NCBI RefSeq assembly: GCF_009746565.1
Contig: NZ_WRPN01000009.1
Span: 104,093 to 168,092 of the forward strand
From: Mariniflexile maritimum
GTDB lineage: Bacteria > Bacteroidota > Bacteroidia > Flavobacteriales > Flavobacteriaceae
Length of the DNA stretch: 64,000 nucleotides
Direction: 5' to 3'
Shown here one piece after another: positions 1-8,831 of the stretch. Each line of letters begins with the position of its first letter. The first letter of the stretch is position 1. The notes beneath the pieces were generated by a model. That model was not told the DNA's origin. It saw only the letters and a list, made by a program, of their open reading frames with translations, and did not search any database. Position numbers and translations under genes: made by a program.

Positions 1-1
1 A

Positions 2-103
2 AAAAAATTAGCAGAAAAACAATTGGGCCTTACCCAAAAAGCCATGGGTTTAGGACAAGCTTGGGGCATGGAAGTGAGCCAAATTGCCCAAAAATATAAC
101 TAA
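2..103 (+). CDS. C-terminal end of an unidentified protein (5' truncated by the window edge)
   Basis: Only the last 33 codons are present, in the frame starting at base 2 and ending at TAA 101-103. The fragment has a short stretch rich in Gln, Gly and Met. The stop lies 8 bp before the next gene, so it is probably the first visible member of the operon with the ABC transporter genes. The family cannot be recognised from so little sequence. Confidence 0.55.
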   Translation, partial: KKLAEKQLGLTQKAMGLGQAWGMEVSQIAQKYN

Positions 104-111
104 CCCTTACC

Positions 112-1590
112 ATGGTTAAACATTTTATAAGTTTAGAGTGGAAATCTTTTTTTAGGTCGGCAAGTTTTGGAAAAAGTATTGGCATAAAAATATTTATGGC
201 GTTTATAGCGCTTTATTTTACTGCCATTTTTTTGTTTCTGGGTTTTTTTATGTTTAAAATCCTTAAAGAAGTGTTTCCCAATCAAGATCCGTTTGTTGTT
301 TTTAACGGCTTGTTGTTTTTTTGGGTTTTAGCCGATTTAATAATTAGGTTTTTCTTCCAAAAGCTCCCAACCATGCAAGTTAAGCCTTTATTGGCTTTGC
401 CTGTAAAGCGAAAAAACATAGTTAATTATGTGTTGGGCAAATCGCTTATGGCTTTCATAAATTTTTTGCCTTTATTTGCTATCATCCCATTTGGCATTAC
501 TTTAATGCTTAACGGGTACGCCCTAAGTAACATGCTGGTATGGATGCTTACTTTAGTGCTAATGGTGGTAATAAACAACTACCTTAATTTCATTATTGAA
601 AGTATTTCTGCTGAAACTGAATTGGCCTTTTTGCCCATGTTAATAGGTGTTGCCGTTCTTTTTGGGTTAAACCACTATCAAATTATCAATATTTCCGAAG
701 GTCTTTCAAAGGGCGTTAGGGCTATTTCAGAAAATCCGGTGTGGCTGGTCGTTCCTTTCGCGATGGTAGCGGCTTTATATGCTTTTAATTTTAAAATTTT
801 AAAAAATAAATTGTTTCTGGACAGTGGCTTAAAAGAAAAGGTTGCCGAAATAAGTACATCAAATTTAGAGTGGACAAAAAATTTTGGTGCCATTGCGCCC
901 TTTATGCAGTTGGACTTAAAATTGATTTGGCGAAATAAACGTAGTAAATCCTCCGTATGGATAGTTTTAATGGGATTGCTTTACGGATTGTTTTTTTACC
1001 CCCAACCAACTTATCAAAGCATGCCTTGGTTTTTTGTGTTTATAGGTGTTTTTTCAACGGGCATTTTCTTGATAAACTTCGGCCAGTTTATTCCGGCCTG
1101 GGATAGTAGTTATTACAAGCTGTTAATGAGCCAGAACATAAAGTACGAGCAATACCTGCAATCTAAATTTACTTTAATGGCGCTAAGTGTTGCCATTTTG
1201 TTTATTCTTGGAATTCCGTATGTTTTTTTTGGATGGAAAATTTTGCTGGCTCATTTTGTTGCGGCCATTTATAACATAGGTGTTAACACACATGTTATTT
1301 TATATGGCGGTTCTTTCAACAGAAAAAAGATAGACCTAAGCCAAAAAGCGGCCTTCAATTACCAAGGCACGGGTGCCGTGCAATGGCTTTTAGGCATTCC
1401 GTTGCTGCTCATTCCTATGGGCATTTTTGCGTTGTTCTATTTTCTAGTGGGTTTTGAAGTGGCTTGTTTGGTTTTGGCAAGTCTGGGCATTGCAGGAATT
1501 GTGTTCCATCAAAAACTCATGAAAGGTATTACGGCAAAATATTTACAATCAAAATACAAGATGATTGATGCATTCAATCAAAACAACTAA
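112..1590 (+). CDS. DUF5687-like multi-pass membrane protein (probable ABC transporter permease partner)
   Basis: A 492-residue, very hydrophobic protein with about ten predicted membrane segments (roughly residues 28-55, 60-80, 110-150, 165-190, 210-230, 280-325, 350-395 and 420-470) and basic loops such as LPVKRKNI. It has the look of the Bacteroidota DUF5687 family, which I know mainly as the partner of a single ABC ATPase. That ATPase follows after 12 bp, so the two probably form an inner-membrane exporter of unknown substrate. The ATG at 112 follows the preceding stop by 8 bp, which supports cotranscription. The membrane nature is clear from the sequence; the family name is recognition, and the transporter role is inference from the neighbour. 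Confidence 0.75.
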   Translation: MVKHFISLEWKSFFRSASFGKSIGIKIFMAFIALYFTAIFLFLGFFMFKILKEVFPNQDPFVVFNGLLFFWVLADLIIRFFFQKLPTMQVKPLLALPVKRKNIVNYVLGKSLMAFINFLPLFAIIPFGITLMLNGYALSNMLVWMLTLVLMVVINNYLNFIIESISAETELAFLPMLIGVAVLFGLNHYQIINISEGLSKGVRAISENPVWLVVPFAMVAALYAFNFKILKNKLFLDSGLKEKVAEISTSNLEWTKNFGAIAPFMQLDLKLIWRNKRSKSSVWIVLMGLLYGLFFYPQPTYQSMPWFFVFIGVFSTGIFLINFGQFIPAWDSSYYKLLMSQNIKYEQYLQSKFTLMALSVAILFILGIPYVFFGWKILLAHFVAAIYNIGVNTHVILYGGSFNRKKIDLSQKAAFNYQGTGAVQWLLGIPLLLIPMGIFALFYFLVGFEVACLVLASLGIAGIVFHQKLMKGITAKYLQSKYKMIDAFNQNN

Positions 1591-1602
1591 CACAAAAACA
1601 CC

Positions 1603-2310
1603 ATGATACATACATCAAACTTATCAAAAAAATACAATGCCAATTTGGTTTTAAACATCCCGTCGCTAGCTATTCCAAAAGGGCAAAGTTTTGGGCTTGT
1701 AGGCAATAACGGCGCGGGAAAAACCACGTATTTTAGTCTGCTTTTAGATTTAATTCAGCCCACAACGGGTTCTATAAAAAACAACAACATTCCAGTACAT
1801 GAAAGCGAAAATTGGAAACCATTTACATCGTCTTTTATTGATGAAAGTTTTTTAATTGGCTACCTAACCGCTGAAGAGTATTTTTATTTCGTGGGTGAAT
1901 TGCGTAACCAAAACAAAGCGGATGTTGACAAACTTTTGGCCGGTTTTGAAGATTTTTTCCATGGCGAAATTTTAAAACAGAAAAAATACCTGCGCGATTT
2001 AAGTAAAGGCAACCAAAAAAAAGTGGGCATTGTTGCTGCTTTAATAGGAAATCCTGAAGTGATTATTCTGGATGAACCTTTTGCCAATTTAGATCCCACA
2101 ACACAAATTCGTTTAAAGGGCATCATTAAAAATTTAACCGAAAAACAAGCGGTTACGGTGTTAATTTCCAGTCACGATTTAATGCACATTACCGATGTGT
2201 GCGAACGTATTGTAGTACTGGAAAAGGGCGAAATTGTTAAAGATTTGGCCACCAACGCCGCCACGTTAAAAGAATTGGAGGCGCATTTTTCTGGGGCAGT
2301 TGTTGTTTAG
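1603..2310 (+). CDS. ABC transporter ATP-binding protein
   Basis: A 235-residue nucleotide-binding domain that energises transport, probably with the membrane protein encoded just upstream. All core motifs are visible: Walker A GNNGAGKTT (about residues 35-43), signature LSKGNQKKVG (about 133-142), Walker B VIILDEPFANLD (about 155-166), and H-loop SSHD (about 190). The signature is LSKGN rather than LSGGQ, as in many ABC-2/bacitracin-type exporters. The length is normal for a stand-alone ATPase. ATG 1603 lies 12 bp after the upstream stop. The substrate cannot be told. Confidence 0.92.
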   Translation: MIHTSNLSKKYNANLVLNIPSLAIPKGQSFGLVGNNGAGKTTYFSLLLDLIQPTTGSIKNNNIPVHESENWKPFTSSFIDESFLIGYLTAEEYFYFVGELRNQNKADVDKLLAGFEDFFHGEILKQKKYLRDLSKGNQKKVGIVAALIGNPEVIILDEPFANLDPTTQIRLKGIIKNLTEKQAVTVLISSHDLMHITDVCERIVVLEKGEIVKDLATNAATLKELEAHFSGAVVV

Positions 2311-2610
2311 TTTTAGGTCGCAGTCGCAGTTGCAGTTTTTGTCTTGACGCTCACCTTCCGTCAATTTTCAACTTCGCGATTTTGCTTGCCAAAATTAATA
2401 TTCAATGGTGGTCGCAGTTTTCAGCTAAAACAACCTCTGCGAATTTCGGCGAAAGCTCCACCGAACAGCCACGGACTACCATTCTGCCCTCTCTTTTCAA
2501 CCAAAAGTCCCTTCATTTTATGGGTTAATGAAAAAAGATGCTTATTTTTACCTGCTTTCATACTATAAGCACAAAAATTTAGTTATTTTATTACACTAAA
2601 AATACCAGCA
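2311..2610. other. Intergenic region without a recognisable gene
   Basis: These 300 bp separate the ABC genes from the sprE-like gene. They begin with a short GTCGCAGT/GTTGCAGT triplet-like repeat (about 2316-2338). An open frame at 2344-2568 has no family features or plausible start and is taken as chance. No clear terminator or TAnnTTTG element was found. Confidence 0.5.
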
Positions 2611-5172
2611 TTGAAACGACCTGTTATCGCAACATTTATTATAGCAACTGCACTTATTTTAAGTTGTTCTAGGAAGAAAGACAAATTCATAAACCGAAAC
2701 TTCCACGCAGTTACTGCGGAATTTAATGCGCTTTACAATGGCTACAATGCCTTGGAAGCAGGCCGAAACAGCTTAAATGCGAGCTATTTTGATAATTATT
2801 GGGATGTGTTGCCCATCGAGCGCATGCAAATTTCCGAGGAAATTGTGCTTCCCGGACAATCAAAAAACGACAATTTCACCACTGCCGAGGAAAAAGCCGT
2901 TAAAGCCATCCAAAAACACAGCATTTCCATTGATGGCAAAGAAAAAAACCCCCAAATCGATGAAGCCTATTTGCTTTTAGGGAAAGCCCGCTATTTCGAT
3001 CAACGGTTTGTGCCCGCCTTGGAAGCCTTCAATTTCATTCTTTACAAATATCCAGCCAGCGACAAGATTAACCAAGCAAAGATTTGGCGTGAAAAAACCA
3101 ATATCCGATTGGATAATGACGCGCTAGCCATAAAAAACCTTAAGCGTTTATTAAAACAGGAAGAACTAAAAGACCAAGATTTGGCAGATGCTACCTCCAT
3201 GTTGGCGCAGGCATACCTTAACACAAAATCGGTCGATAGCGCCATTACCCAGCTTGAAATAGCCTCAAACGCTACAGAAAACGATGACGAGCGTGGGCGT
3301 TACCGTTTTATACAAGGACAATTATACAACGAATTAGGAAAAAAGGATAGCGCAAATTTTGCTTTTGATAAAGTTATTGAGCTAAACCGCAAAACCCCAA
3401 GAATCTACATGATTAGCGCCGAAATAGAAAAAATAAAAAATTTCGATTATCAAAACGGCAACAAATTTGAAGTACTGGAACGACTTACAGAACTCGAGGA
3501 AAATCGCGAGAACCGGCCGTTTTTAGATAAAATTTACCACCAAAAAGCAGCGTATTTTCTACACAATAAATCCGATTCCTTGGCCATACGCTATTTCAAT
3601 AAATCCTTGCGAACCAATTCCAACGACAACATTCTTAAAGCCAAAAACTACGAGATTCTTGGCGACATGAATTTTGATAAATCCCTTTACAGGGAAGCGG
3701 GCAATTATTATGATAGCACCATGACCCACCTAGCGGAAAACTCCAAACCCTACCGCACCATAAAGCGCAAACGCGATAATTTAGAGGATGTTATTTTTTA
3801 TGAAGCCGTTGCCAAGGTAAACGACAGTATCCTGTATTTGGTAAATTTGCCCGAAACCGACAGGGTTGCTTATTTTGAAACATTTATTGAAAAACTAAAA
3901 GTGAAGGCCGAAGAAGCCAAACAACAAGCCGAAGCCGCCGAACGCAATACCGGGTTGGCAACGGTTAACAAAAACCTGGTTGACAAACAACGCCAAAACA
4001 TTGGCACGCCACAACAAACGGCCATGTTCTATTTTTATAATCCAACCACCGTGGCCTATGGTAAAAATGAGTTTGTTAAAATTTGGGGCGATCGCATGTT
4101 GGAAGACGATTGGCGATGGAGCAATAAATCAAAAGCTTCATCCATAAACGCAATTGAAAACAACGTAGCTTTAGCGGGCGCTTCGGAAGACGAACTGTTC
4201 GACCCGCAGTTTTACATTTCCAAAATCCCTACCGAAGCAAAAGAAATTGATAGCATTTCCAAAGAACGGAATTACGCATATTATCAATTGGGGCTCATCT
4301 ATAAAGAGAAGTTTAAGGAATACGAGTTGGCAAAAAACAAATTTCAAGATTTACTAAAAAGCAACCCCGAGGAACGCTTGATTCTTCCTTCAAAATACAA
4401 TTTGTACAAAATCTATGAGCAATTGGGCAATACCGATGAAGCATCAATCGCTAAAGCCGATATTGTTACCAACTATCCGGAAACGCGGTATGCCACTATT
4501 TTGAACAATCCTGAAGCCACTTCGGAAAAAGATGAAAACAGTCCTGAAAGTTTGTATGAATCACTGTATCAGCAATTTGAAAGGCAGGAATATATGGCGG
4601 TTATCTCAAAAAGCGAGGCATATATCCAACAATTTGATGGCGATCCCATAGTATCAAAGTTAGAGCTTTTAAAAGCTACGGCCACAGGCAGGTTGTATGG
4701 TTTGGAGGCTTACGGTAAGGCCATTAATTACGTTGCCATTACCTATGCCAACACGCCCGAGGGCAAACAGGCGCAAGATATTGAAGCCAACGTGTTGCCA
4801 AAATTGGGAAGTTCAGAGTTTATAAAGGCAAACGACAGCATTTCTAACCAATATAAAGTGGTTTTTAAGTTTGAAAACCCCAAGCCACAGCAAGTGGAAA
4901 CTTTTAAAAACACCTTGGATAAGGCACTTGAAAACATTAAATACCATAAATTAACGGCATCGGTGGATGTGTATAGCCCAAGTACAACCTTCGTAATCGT
5001 GCATGGATTAAAAAATGCCCAAATAGCCAATACCTTCGACCAATTATTAACGAAAGACGATAAGAAAAAAATTAAGGAACCTTACTTTACAATAACCTCA
5101 AACAATTATCAGATCATACAAATCCATAAAAATTTGGATGCGTATCTAAGTACCATATATAACCCCAAATAA
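2611..5172 (+). CDS. sprE: SprE/PorW-like TPR lipoprotein of the type IX secretion system
   Basis: An 853-residue lipoprotein. A basic N-terminus and hydrophobic stretch lead to a lipobox ending in Cys19 (LILSC). The mature part begins with the motif FNALYNGYNALEAG, which I associate with SprE of Flavobacterium johnsoniae and PorW of Porphyromonas. Repeated helical TPR units run from about residue 115 to 700. SprE/PorW proteins sit on the periplasmic side and are needed for T9SS secretion and gliding. The start is TTG at 2611; no in-frame ATG would keep the signal peptide. A bactofilin gene begins 8 bp after the stop. A T9SS cargo-type protein occurs at 11.9 kb, consistent with a working system. 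TPR lipoprotein is certain; the SprE identity is recognition by motif and gene order. Confidence 0.8.
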   Translation: MKRPVIATFIIATALILSCSRKKDKFINRNFHAVTAEFNALYNGYNALEAGRNSLNASYFDNYWDVLPIERMQISEEIVLPGQSKNDNFTTAEEKAVKAIQKHSISIDGKEKNPQIDEAYLLLGKARYFDQRFVPALEAFNFILYKYPASDKINQAKIWREKTNIRLDNDALAIKNLKRLLKQEELKDQDLADATSMLAQAYLNTKSVDSAITQLEIASNATENDDERGRYRFIQGQLYNELGKKDSANFAFDKVIELNRKTPRIYMISAEIEKIKNFDYQNGNKFEVLERLTELEENRENRPFLDKIYHQKAAYFLHNKSDSLAIRYFNKSLRTNSNDNILKAKNYEILGDMNFDKSLYREAGNYYDSTMTHLAENSKPYRTIKRKRDNLEDVIFYEAVAKVNDSILYLVNLPETDRVAYFETFIEKLKVKAEEAKQQAEAAERNTGLATVNKNLVDKQRQNIGTPQQTAMFYFYNPTTVAYGKNEFVKIWGDRMLEDDWRWSNKSKASSINAIENNVALAGASEDELFDPQFYISKIPTEAKEIDSISKERNYAYYQLGLIYKEKFKEYELAKNKFQDLLKSNPEERLILPSKYNLYKIYEQLGNTDEASIAKADIVTNYPETRYATILNNPEATSEKDENSPESLYESLYQQFERQEYMAVISKSEAYIQQFDGDPIVSKLELLKATATGRLYGLEAYGKAINYVAITYANTPEGKQAQDIEANVLPKLGSSEFIKANDSISNQYKVVFKFENPKPQQVETFKNTLDKALENIKYHKLTASVDVYSPSTTFVIVHGLKNAQIANTFDQLLTKDDKKKIKEPYFTITSNNYQIIQIHKNLDAYLSTIYNPK

Positions 5173-5180
5173 CCTACATT

Positions 5181-5600
5181 ATGTTCTCTGACAACAAAAA
5201 AGACAAACACGCCGTAGAAGCTGCCTCTAGCCAAAATATTATTTCGCAGGGCACCAAAATAGTGGGCGATTTAACCAGCGAAGGCGATTTTAGAATAGAT
5301 GGCACCGTGGAAGGCACTATTAAAACCCATGGTAAGTTGGTAATAGGAAAAACCGGTTTCATTAAAGGCTCGTTGCAAGGTACCGATGCTTATTTTGAAG
5401 GTAAGTTTTCGGGAAAACTGGCTTTATCCGGCACCCTAACATTAAAATCGACCGCCCATTTAGAAGGGGAAGTGGTTGCAGGCAAACTAGCTGTGGAACC
5501 GGGTGCTACCTTCAATGTAAAATGCAATATGAAGGGTACCGTAAAAGAAATGAGCAAAGATGGACAACAACAAGCAGAAGAAACCGGGAAAACAGCTTAA
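5181..5600 (+). CDS. Bactofilin (polymer-forming cytoskeletal protein)
   Basis: A 139-residue cytoplasmic protein. The central region (about 20-120) has the short-period Gly/hydrophobic repeats of the bactofilin beta-helix: IDGTVEGTI, VIGKTGFIKGSL, YFEGKFSGKLALSGTLTL, HLEGEVVAGKL. Both ends are polar and disordered-looking, as usual for the family. Bactofilins form filaments that localise cell-envelope machinery. The last 41 bp overlap the AtpZ-like gene in another frame, which indicates tight coupling with the ATP synthase locus. Start ATG 5181. Confidence 0.9.
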   Translation: MFSDNKKDKHAVEAASSQNIISQGTKIVGDLTSEGDFRIDGTVEGTIKTHGKLVIGKTGFIKGSLQGTDAYFEGKFSGKLALSGTLTLKSTAHLEGEVVAGKLAVEPGATFNVKCNMKGTVKEMSKDGQQQAEETGKTA

Positions 5601-5790
5601 AAATGCTGTTGTTTTAACGGGAATTGCTTTTCAAATGGGCATTACCATCTATTTATTTGTGCTGTTGGGCAAATGGTTGGATTCAAAATATGCCGATGGC
5701 GGTAAATTATTTCTAATTGTGGGCACATTACTTGGTGTGGCCATTTCCTTATATGTTGTGTTACAGCAATTAAAGAAGTTTAATGATTGA
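5560..5790 (+). CDS. atpZ: AtpZ/AtpI-like small membrane protein
   Basis: A 76-residue protein with a polar Lys-rich N-terminus (NNKQKKPGKQ) and two membrane helices (about 15-35 and 46-68). This is the pattern of AtpZ-type proteins encoded upstream of F0 genes, proposed to help ion uptake or c-ring assembly. The gene starts inside the bactofilin gene (41-bp overlap) and ends in a TGATG overlap with the next gene, which suggests translational coupling. Assignment rests on size, topology and position before atpB. Confidence 0.7.
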   Translation: MDNNKQKKPGKQLKNAVVLTGIAFQMGITIYLFVLLGKWLDSKYADGGKLFLIVGTLLGVAISLYVVLQQLKKFND

Positions 5791-6182
5791 TGAGAAAACT
5801 TTTAATTGTAAATATCCTAACCATACTGGGCGTTTCCATTAGTTCTTATTTTATATATGTGTGGATTTTACAATATACCAAAACCGATGTCCTTAAAAGC
5901 CAAATCATACTAGCGTATGTAATAAATACCATATTGGCAATTGCTATTATGTGCGCCTTATTTGCATTTAGAAAAAAATTCAAGGATTTGTTGGGTTTTG
6001 TTTTTATGATGGGCAGTTTTGTAAAGTTCGCGTTCTTTTTTGTCGTTTTTTATCCAACCTACCATTCCGATGGCATCATAACGCGGCAGGAATTTCTGTC
6101 TTTTTTCGTGCCATACGTTATTTGTTTAATCGCCGAAACCTTAACTTCCATAAGGCTTCTCAACCGATTGGATGCGAAATAA
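5790..6182 (+). CDS. Small four-helix membrane protein of the ATP synthase locus (DUF6168-like)
   Basis: A 130-residue hydrophobic protein with four membrane helices (about 7-27, 38-60, 66-88 and 98-118). It occupies the position of the variable AtpI-type gene ahead of atpB. I believe the Bacteroidota family is called DUF6168. I place the start at ATG 5790, whose A is the last base of the preceding TGA. A TTG at 5787 would add one codon. Function unknown; a role in F0 assembly is inferred only from position. Confidence 0.65.
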   Translation: MRKLLIVNILTILGVSISSYFIYVWILQYTKTDVLKSQIILAYVINTILAIAIMCALFAFRKKFKDLLGFVFMMGSFVKFAFFFVVFYPTYHSDGIITRQEFLSFFVPYVICLIAETLTSIRLLNRLDAK

Positions 6183-6224
6183 TAGGTAATAAATTGTGCT
6201 TGTAAATAATGTGAAATTTTGTTT

Positions 6225-6253
6225 TTTGATTTTAAGATAAAAACATACCTTTG
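6225..6253 (+). promoter_or_regulatory. Promoter of the atpBEFHA-G operon
   Basis: TTTG at 6225-6228, then 17 bp, then TACCTTTG at 6246-6253. This is a full match to the Bacteroidota -33/-7 consensus (TTG, N17-20, TAnnTTTG). It lies in the only sizeable gap before atpB and predicts a 5' leader of about 27 nt. Confidence 0.75.
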
Positions 6254-6286
6254 CACGGATTTTTAGCCCACTATTAATTACATGAT

Positions 6287-7366
6287 ATGCAAAACATAAT
6301 GTCATTAAAAAGATTCTGCTTCTTATTCATATTTGTAACCGCCTTTGCCCATGCAAACGAAGAAACAAAACCTGAGGCAGGAGATCTTAAAACTGAAATA
6401 AAGGAATATATAAGCCACCACTTGCTTGATACGCACGATTTTGGGTTGTATTCTTATGTAAATGATGCTGGTGAACATATTCATATTGGCTTTCCGCTTC
6501 CGGTAATTTTATGGGATAATGGCCTTCAAGTCTTTTCGTCGTCTAAACTAAACCATGGCGAATCGGTAGCAGAGGTAAATGGCAATTACTACAAGTTATA
6601 TCACGGAAAAATTTATAAAACAAATGCTGAAGGTGAAATTCGGTATGATGAGCACCACCATGCCGCAAACTACAAGCCTTTAGATTTTTCAATTACAAAA
6701 AACGTATTGGTCATTTTTTTAGTGGGTTTGTTGATATTCTTCATGTTTGGAAGAATGGCCAAATCGTATAAAAATGATGCCTTGCCAAAAGGAATGGGCC
6801 GATTATTAGAGCCTATTGTTCTGTACATTCGCGACGACATTGCCATACCTAATATTGGCAAGAAGCATTATAAGCGTTACATGAGCTTTTTATTAACCGT
6901 ATTCTTTTTCATCTGGATAATTAATTTATTGGGCTTAACACCACTGGGCGTTAACGTAACGAACAATATTGCCGTAACCTTTGCGTTGGCATTACTAACA
7001 TATTTAATCACCACATTTACAGCTAATAAAAATTATTGGGGCCACATTTTCTGGATGCCAGGTGTGCCGTGGCCCATGAAAATTATTTTAGCGCCCATAG
7101 AATTATTAGGAACATTCATTAAACCATTCTCGTTATTAATCCGTTTGTATGCAAATATTACGGCAGGACATATTGTATTGATGAGTATTATAGGATTAAT
7201 GTTTATTTTTAAAAACTGGTTAGGAAGCTCGTTATCGTTTGGTCTAGCGTTTGTGCTGGCCCTACTAGAGCTTTTGGTGGCGGCTTTACAGGCTTATATT
7301 TTTACAATGTTATCGGCATTGTACTTTGGTTCGGCTGTAGAAGAGCATCATCACGACAGCCATTAA
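6287..7366 (+). CDS. atpB: F0F1 ATP synthase subunit a, with long periplasmic N-terminal extension
   Basis: A 359-residue subunit a, the stator half-channel of the proton path. The C-terminal half has the family core, including the essential Arg in IRLYANITAGHIVL and the helix LLELLVAALQAYIFTMLSALYFGS. Before the first core helix are about 140 residues: a signal-like segment ending near AFAHA, then a soluble His-rich domain. E. coli subunit a (271 residues) lacks this part; such extensions are usual in Bacteroidota. The C-terminus is EEHHHDSH. Start ATG 6287; Met at 6299 is an alternative. It is the first gene of the atpB-E-F-H-A-G operon. Confidence 0.95.
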   Translation: MQNIMSLKRFCFLFIFVTAFAHANEETKPEAGDLKTEIKEYISHHLLDTHDFGLYSYVNDAGEHIHIGFPLPVILWDNGLQVFSSSKLNHGESVAEVNGNYYKLYHGKIYKTNAEGEIRYDEHHHAANYKPLDFSITKNVLVIFLVGLLIFFMFGRMAKSYKNDALPKGMGRLLEPIVLYIRDDIAIPNIGKKHYKRYMSFLLTVFFFIWIINLLGLTPLGVNVTNNIAVTFALALLTYLITTFTANKNYWGHIFWMPGVPWPMKIILAPIELLGTFIKPFSLLIRLYANITAGHIVLMSIIGLMFIFKNWLGSSLSFGLAFVLALLELLVAALQAYIFTMLSALYFGSAVEEHHHDSH

Positions 7367-7435
7367 ATGGCAGTTTTTTTCATTTTAACATAAATGAAAA
7401 TATAAATTGAGTGTTTAATTTTTAATATATATATT

Positions 7436-7627
7436 ATGACTATTCCAAACATTGTAGGAGCTGGTTTAATTGTTATCGGTGCCGGTATTGGTATTGGTAG
7501 AATTGGTGGACAAGCTATGGAAGCTATTGCTCGCCAACCAGAAGCCTCAGGAAAAATCCAAACTGCTATGCTTATTGCAGCAGCACTTATTGAAGGTATT
7601 GGATTTGCTGCGTTATTTGCAGCCTAA
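7436..7627 (+). CDS. atpE: F0F1 ATP synthase subunit c (proton type)
   Basis: A 63-residue hairpin of two helices joined by the loop ARQPEASGK. The ion-binding carboxylate is Glu53 (LIEGIG). Aligned by eye to the Na+-binding c subunit of Ilyobacter, the Na+ ligands are missing: the helix-1 Gln position is Ile, and the residues after the Glu are Gly-Ile rather than Ser-Thr. This is therefore most likely a proton-translocating ring. A strong terminator hairpin follows 6 bp after the stop, which would favour extra atpE mRNA. Confidence 0.95.
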   Translation: MTIPNIVGAGLIVIGAGIGIGRIGGQAMEAIARQPEASGKIQTAMLIAAALIEGIGFAALFAA

Positions 7628-7633
7628 AAAACC

Positions 7634-7668
7634 AAAAACAGCTATAACGGTTGGTTATAGCTGTTTTT
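7634..7668 (+). terminator. Intrinsic terminator/attenuator between atpE and atpF
   Basis: A perfect 15-bp inverted repeat (7634-7648 with 7654-7668) with a 5-nt loop. The right arm ends in a T-run. It lies inside the atp operon, directly after atpE, and probably causes partial termination. Confidence 0.85.
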
Positions 7669-7708
7669 TAAATTAAAAATTAATTCGTATCTAATATAAA
7701 ACATATAA

Positions 7709-8209
7709 ATGGAAAAATTAATTGAACAATTTTCATTAGGGTTATTCTTCTGGCAACTGGTATTATTTGTTGTATTGGTTTTATTGTTGAAAAAGTTTGC
7801 TTGGAAACCAATTCTTGATGCGGTTGAAAAAAGAGAAGAAGGCATTAAAGGCGCCCTAGAGTCGGCTGAAAAAGCAAAATTGGACATGCAAAACCTGCAG
7901 GCCGATAACCAAAAATTATTAAAGGAAGCAAGGGCTGAGCGCGAGGAAATGCTAAAGGAAGCACGAGATATCAAAAATAAAATGATTGAAGACGCTAAAG
8001 GTGAAGCCCAAGCACAGGCTAACAAAATGATAGCACAGGCTCAATCGGCTATTGAAAGCGAAAAGAAAGCAGCCATTGCCGAACTAAAAACGCAAGTGGC
8101 AAACCTTTCAATTGACATTGCCGAAAAAGTAATTCGCGAAGAATTATCCAACAAGGACAAACAAGAAAAATTGGTTGCTTCCATGTTAGGTGAAGCTAAA
8201 TTAAACTAA
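7709..8209 (+). CDS. atpF: F0F1 ATP synthase subunit b
   Basis: A 166-residue peripheral-stalk subunit. One N-terminal membrane helix (about 8-30, FFWQLVLFVVLVLLL) is followed by the WKPILDAVEKREEGI motif typical of subunit b and a long charged coiled coil (about 45-150). Length and layout are normal. It follows the atpE terminator by 40 bp and precedes atpH by 43 bp. Confidence 0.95.
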   Translation: MEKLIEQFSLGLFFWQLVLFVVLVLLLKKFAWKPILDAVEKREEGIKGALESAEKAKLDMQNLQADNQKLLKEARAEREEMLKEARDIKNKMIEDAKGEAQAQANKMIAQAQSAIESEKKAAIAELKTQVANLSIDIAEKVIREELSNKDKQEKLVASMLGEAKLN

Positions 8210-8252
8210 AAAAATTCAGAATTCAGAATTCCGAATTCAAAATCATTAGAAT
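8210..8252. repeat. Short GAATTC-type repeat hairpin between atpF and atpH
   Basis: The gap is made of near-repeats of ATTCAGAATTC. A similar gap with ATTTAGAATTT/AAATTCTGAATTT units lies between atpH and atpA (8790-8831). They can fold into small hairpins and look like simple flavobacterial intergenic repeats. No function can be assigned. Confidence 0.5.
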
Positions 8253-8789
8253 ATGGCAGGAGCAAGAGCAGCAATACGTTACGCAAAAGCGGTATTAAGT
8301 TTAGCAACCGATCGTGGAACGGCCGACACGGTGAATAACGATATGAAGCTAATTGTTGATACCATCGCTCAAAACAAAAACCTAAGCGACACGCTTCAAA
8401 GTCCGGTAATAGGCGCAACAACCAAAAAAACAATTTTATTGGAAGTGTTCAAAAACACCAATAAAACAACCCTAAGCTTATTGGAAACCTTGGCGGCAAA
8501 CAATAGAATTGCTATTTTAGGCGACGTTGCTTCTAAGTACAGCCAATTATTCGACCAGTCCAAGGGCATTCAACTAGCAACCGTAACCACGGCTGTACCC
8601 TTAACCGATGCCTTAAAACAACAAGTACTGGCAAAAGCAAAAGAACTTACCGGAAAAGATATTGAGGTACAGGGCATTGTTGATGAAAATATTATTGGCG
8701 GTTTCATTTTACGTGTTGGCGACATCCAATACAATGCAAGTATTGCAAACCAATTGAATAAATTAAAAAGAGAATTTACGTTAAACTAA
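8253..8789 (+). CDS. atpH: F0F1 ATP synthase subunit delta
   Basis: A 178-residue subunit that joins the peripheral stalk to the alpha3beta3 head. The N-terminus has the helical ARAAIRYAKAVLSLA motif (about 4-18) of the delta/OSCP family. The C-terminal part has the conserved VDENIIGGFILRVGDIQYNASI segment. Normal length. Start ATG 8253. It sits between atpF and atpA. Confidence 0.95.
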   Translation: MAGARAAIRYAKAVLSLATDRGTADTVNNDMKLIVDTIAQNKNLSDTLQSPVIGATTKKTILLEVFKNTNKTTLSLLETLAANNRIAILGDVASKYSQLFDQSKGIQLATVTTAVPLTDALKQQVLAKAKELTGKDIEVQGIVDENIIGGFILRVGDIQYNASIANQLNKLKREFTLN

Positions 8790-8831
8790 AATGATTTAGA
8801 ATTTAAAATTCTGAATTTAAAATTAATAAAA

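Noticed and set aside
2344..2568. 74-codon open frame between the ABC and sprE-like genes
   Set aside because: No plausible start, no family features, and composition like the surrounding non-coding DNA.
7436..7627. Na+-type c subunit
   Set aside because: The Gln and Ser/Thr ligands of Na+-binding c subunits are replaced by Ile and Gly-Ile, so a proton ring is more likely.
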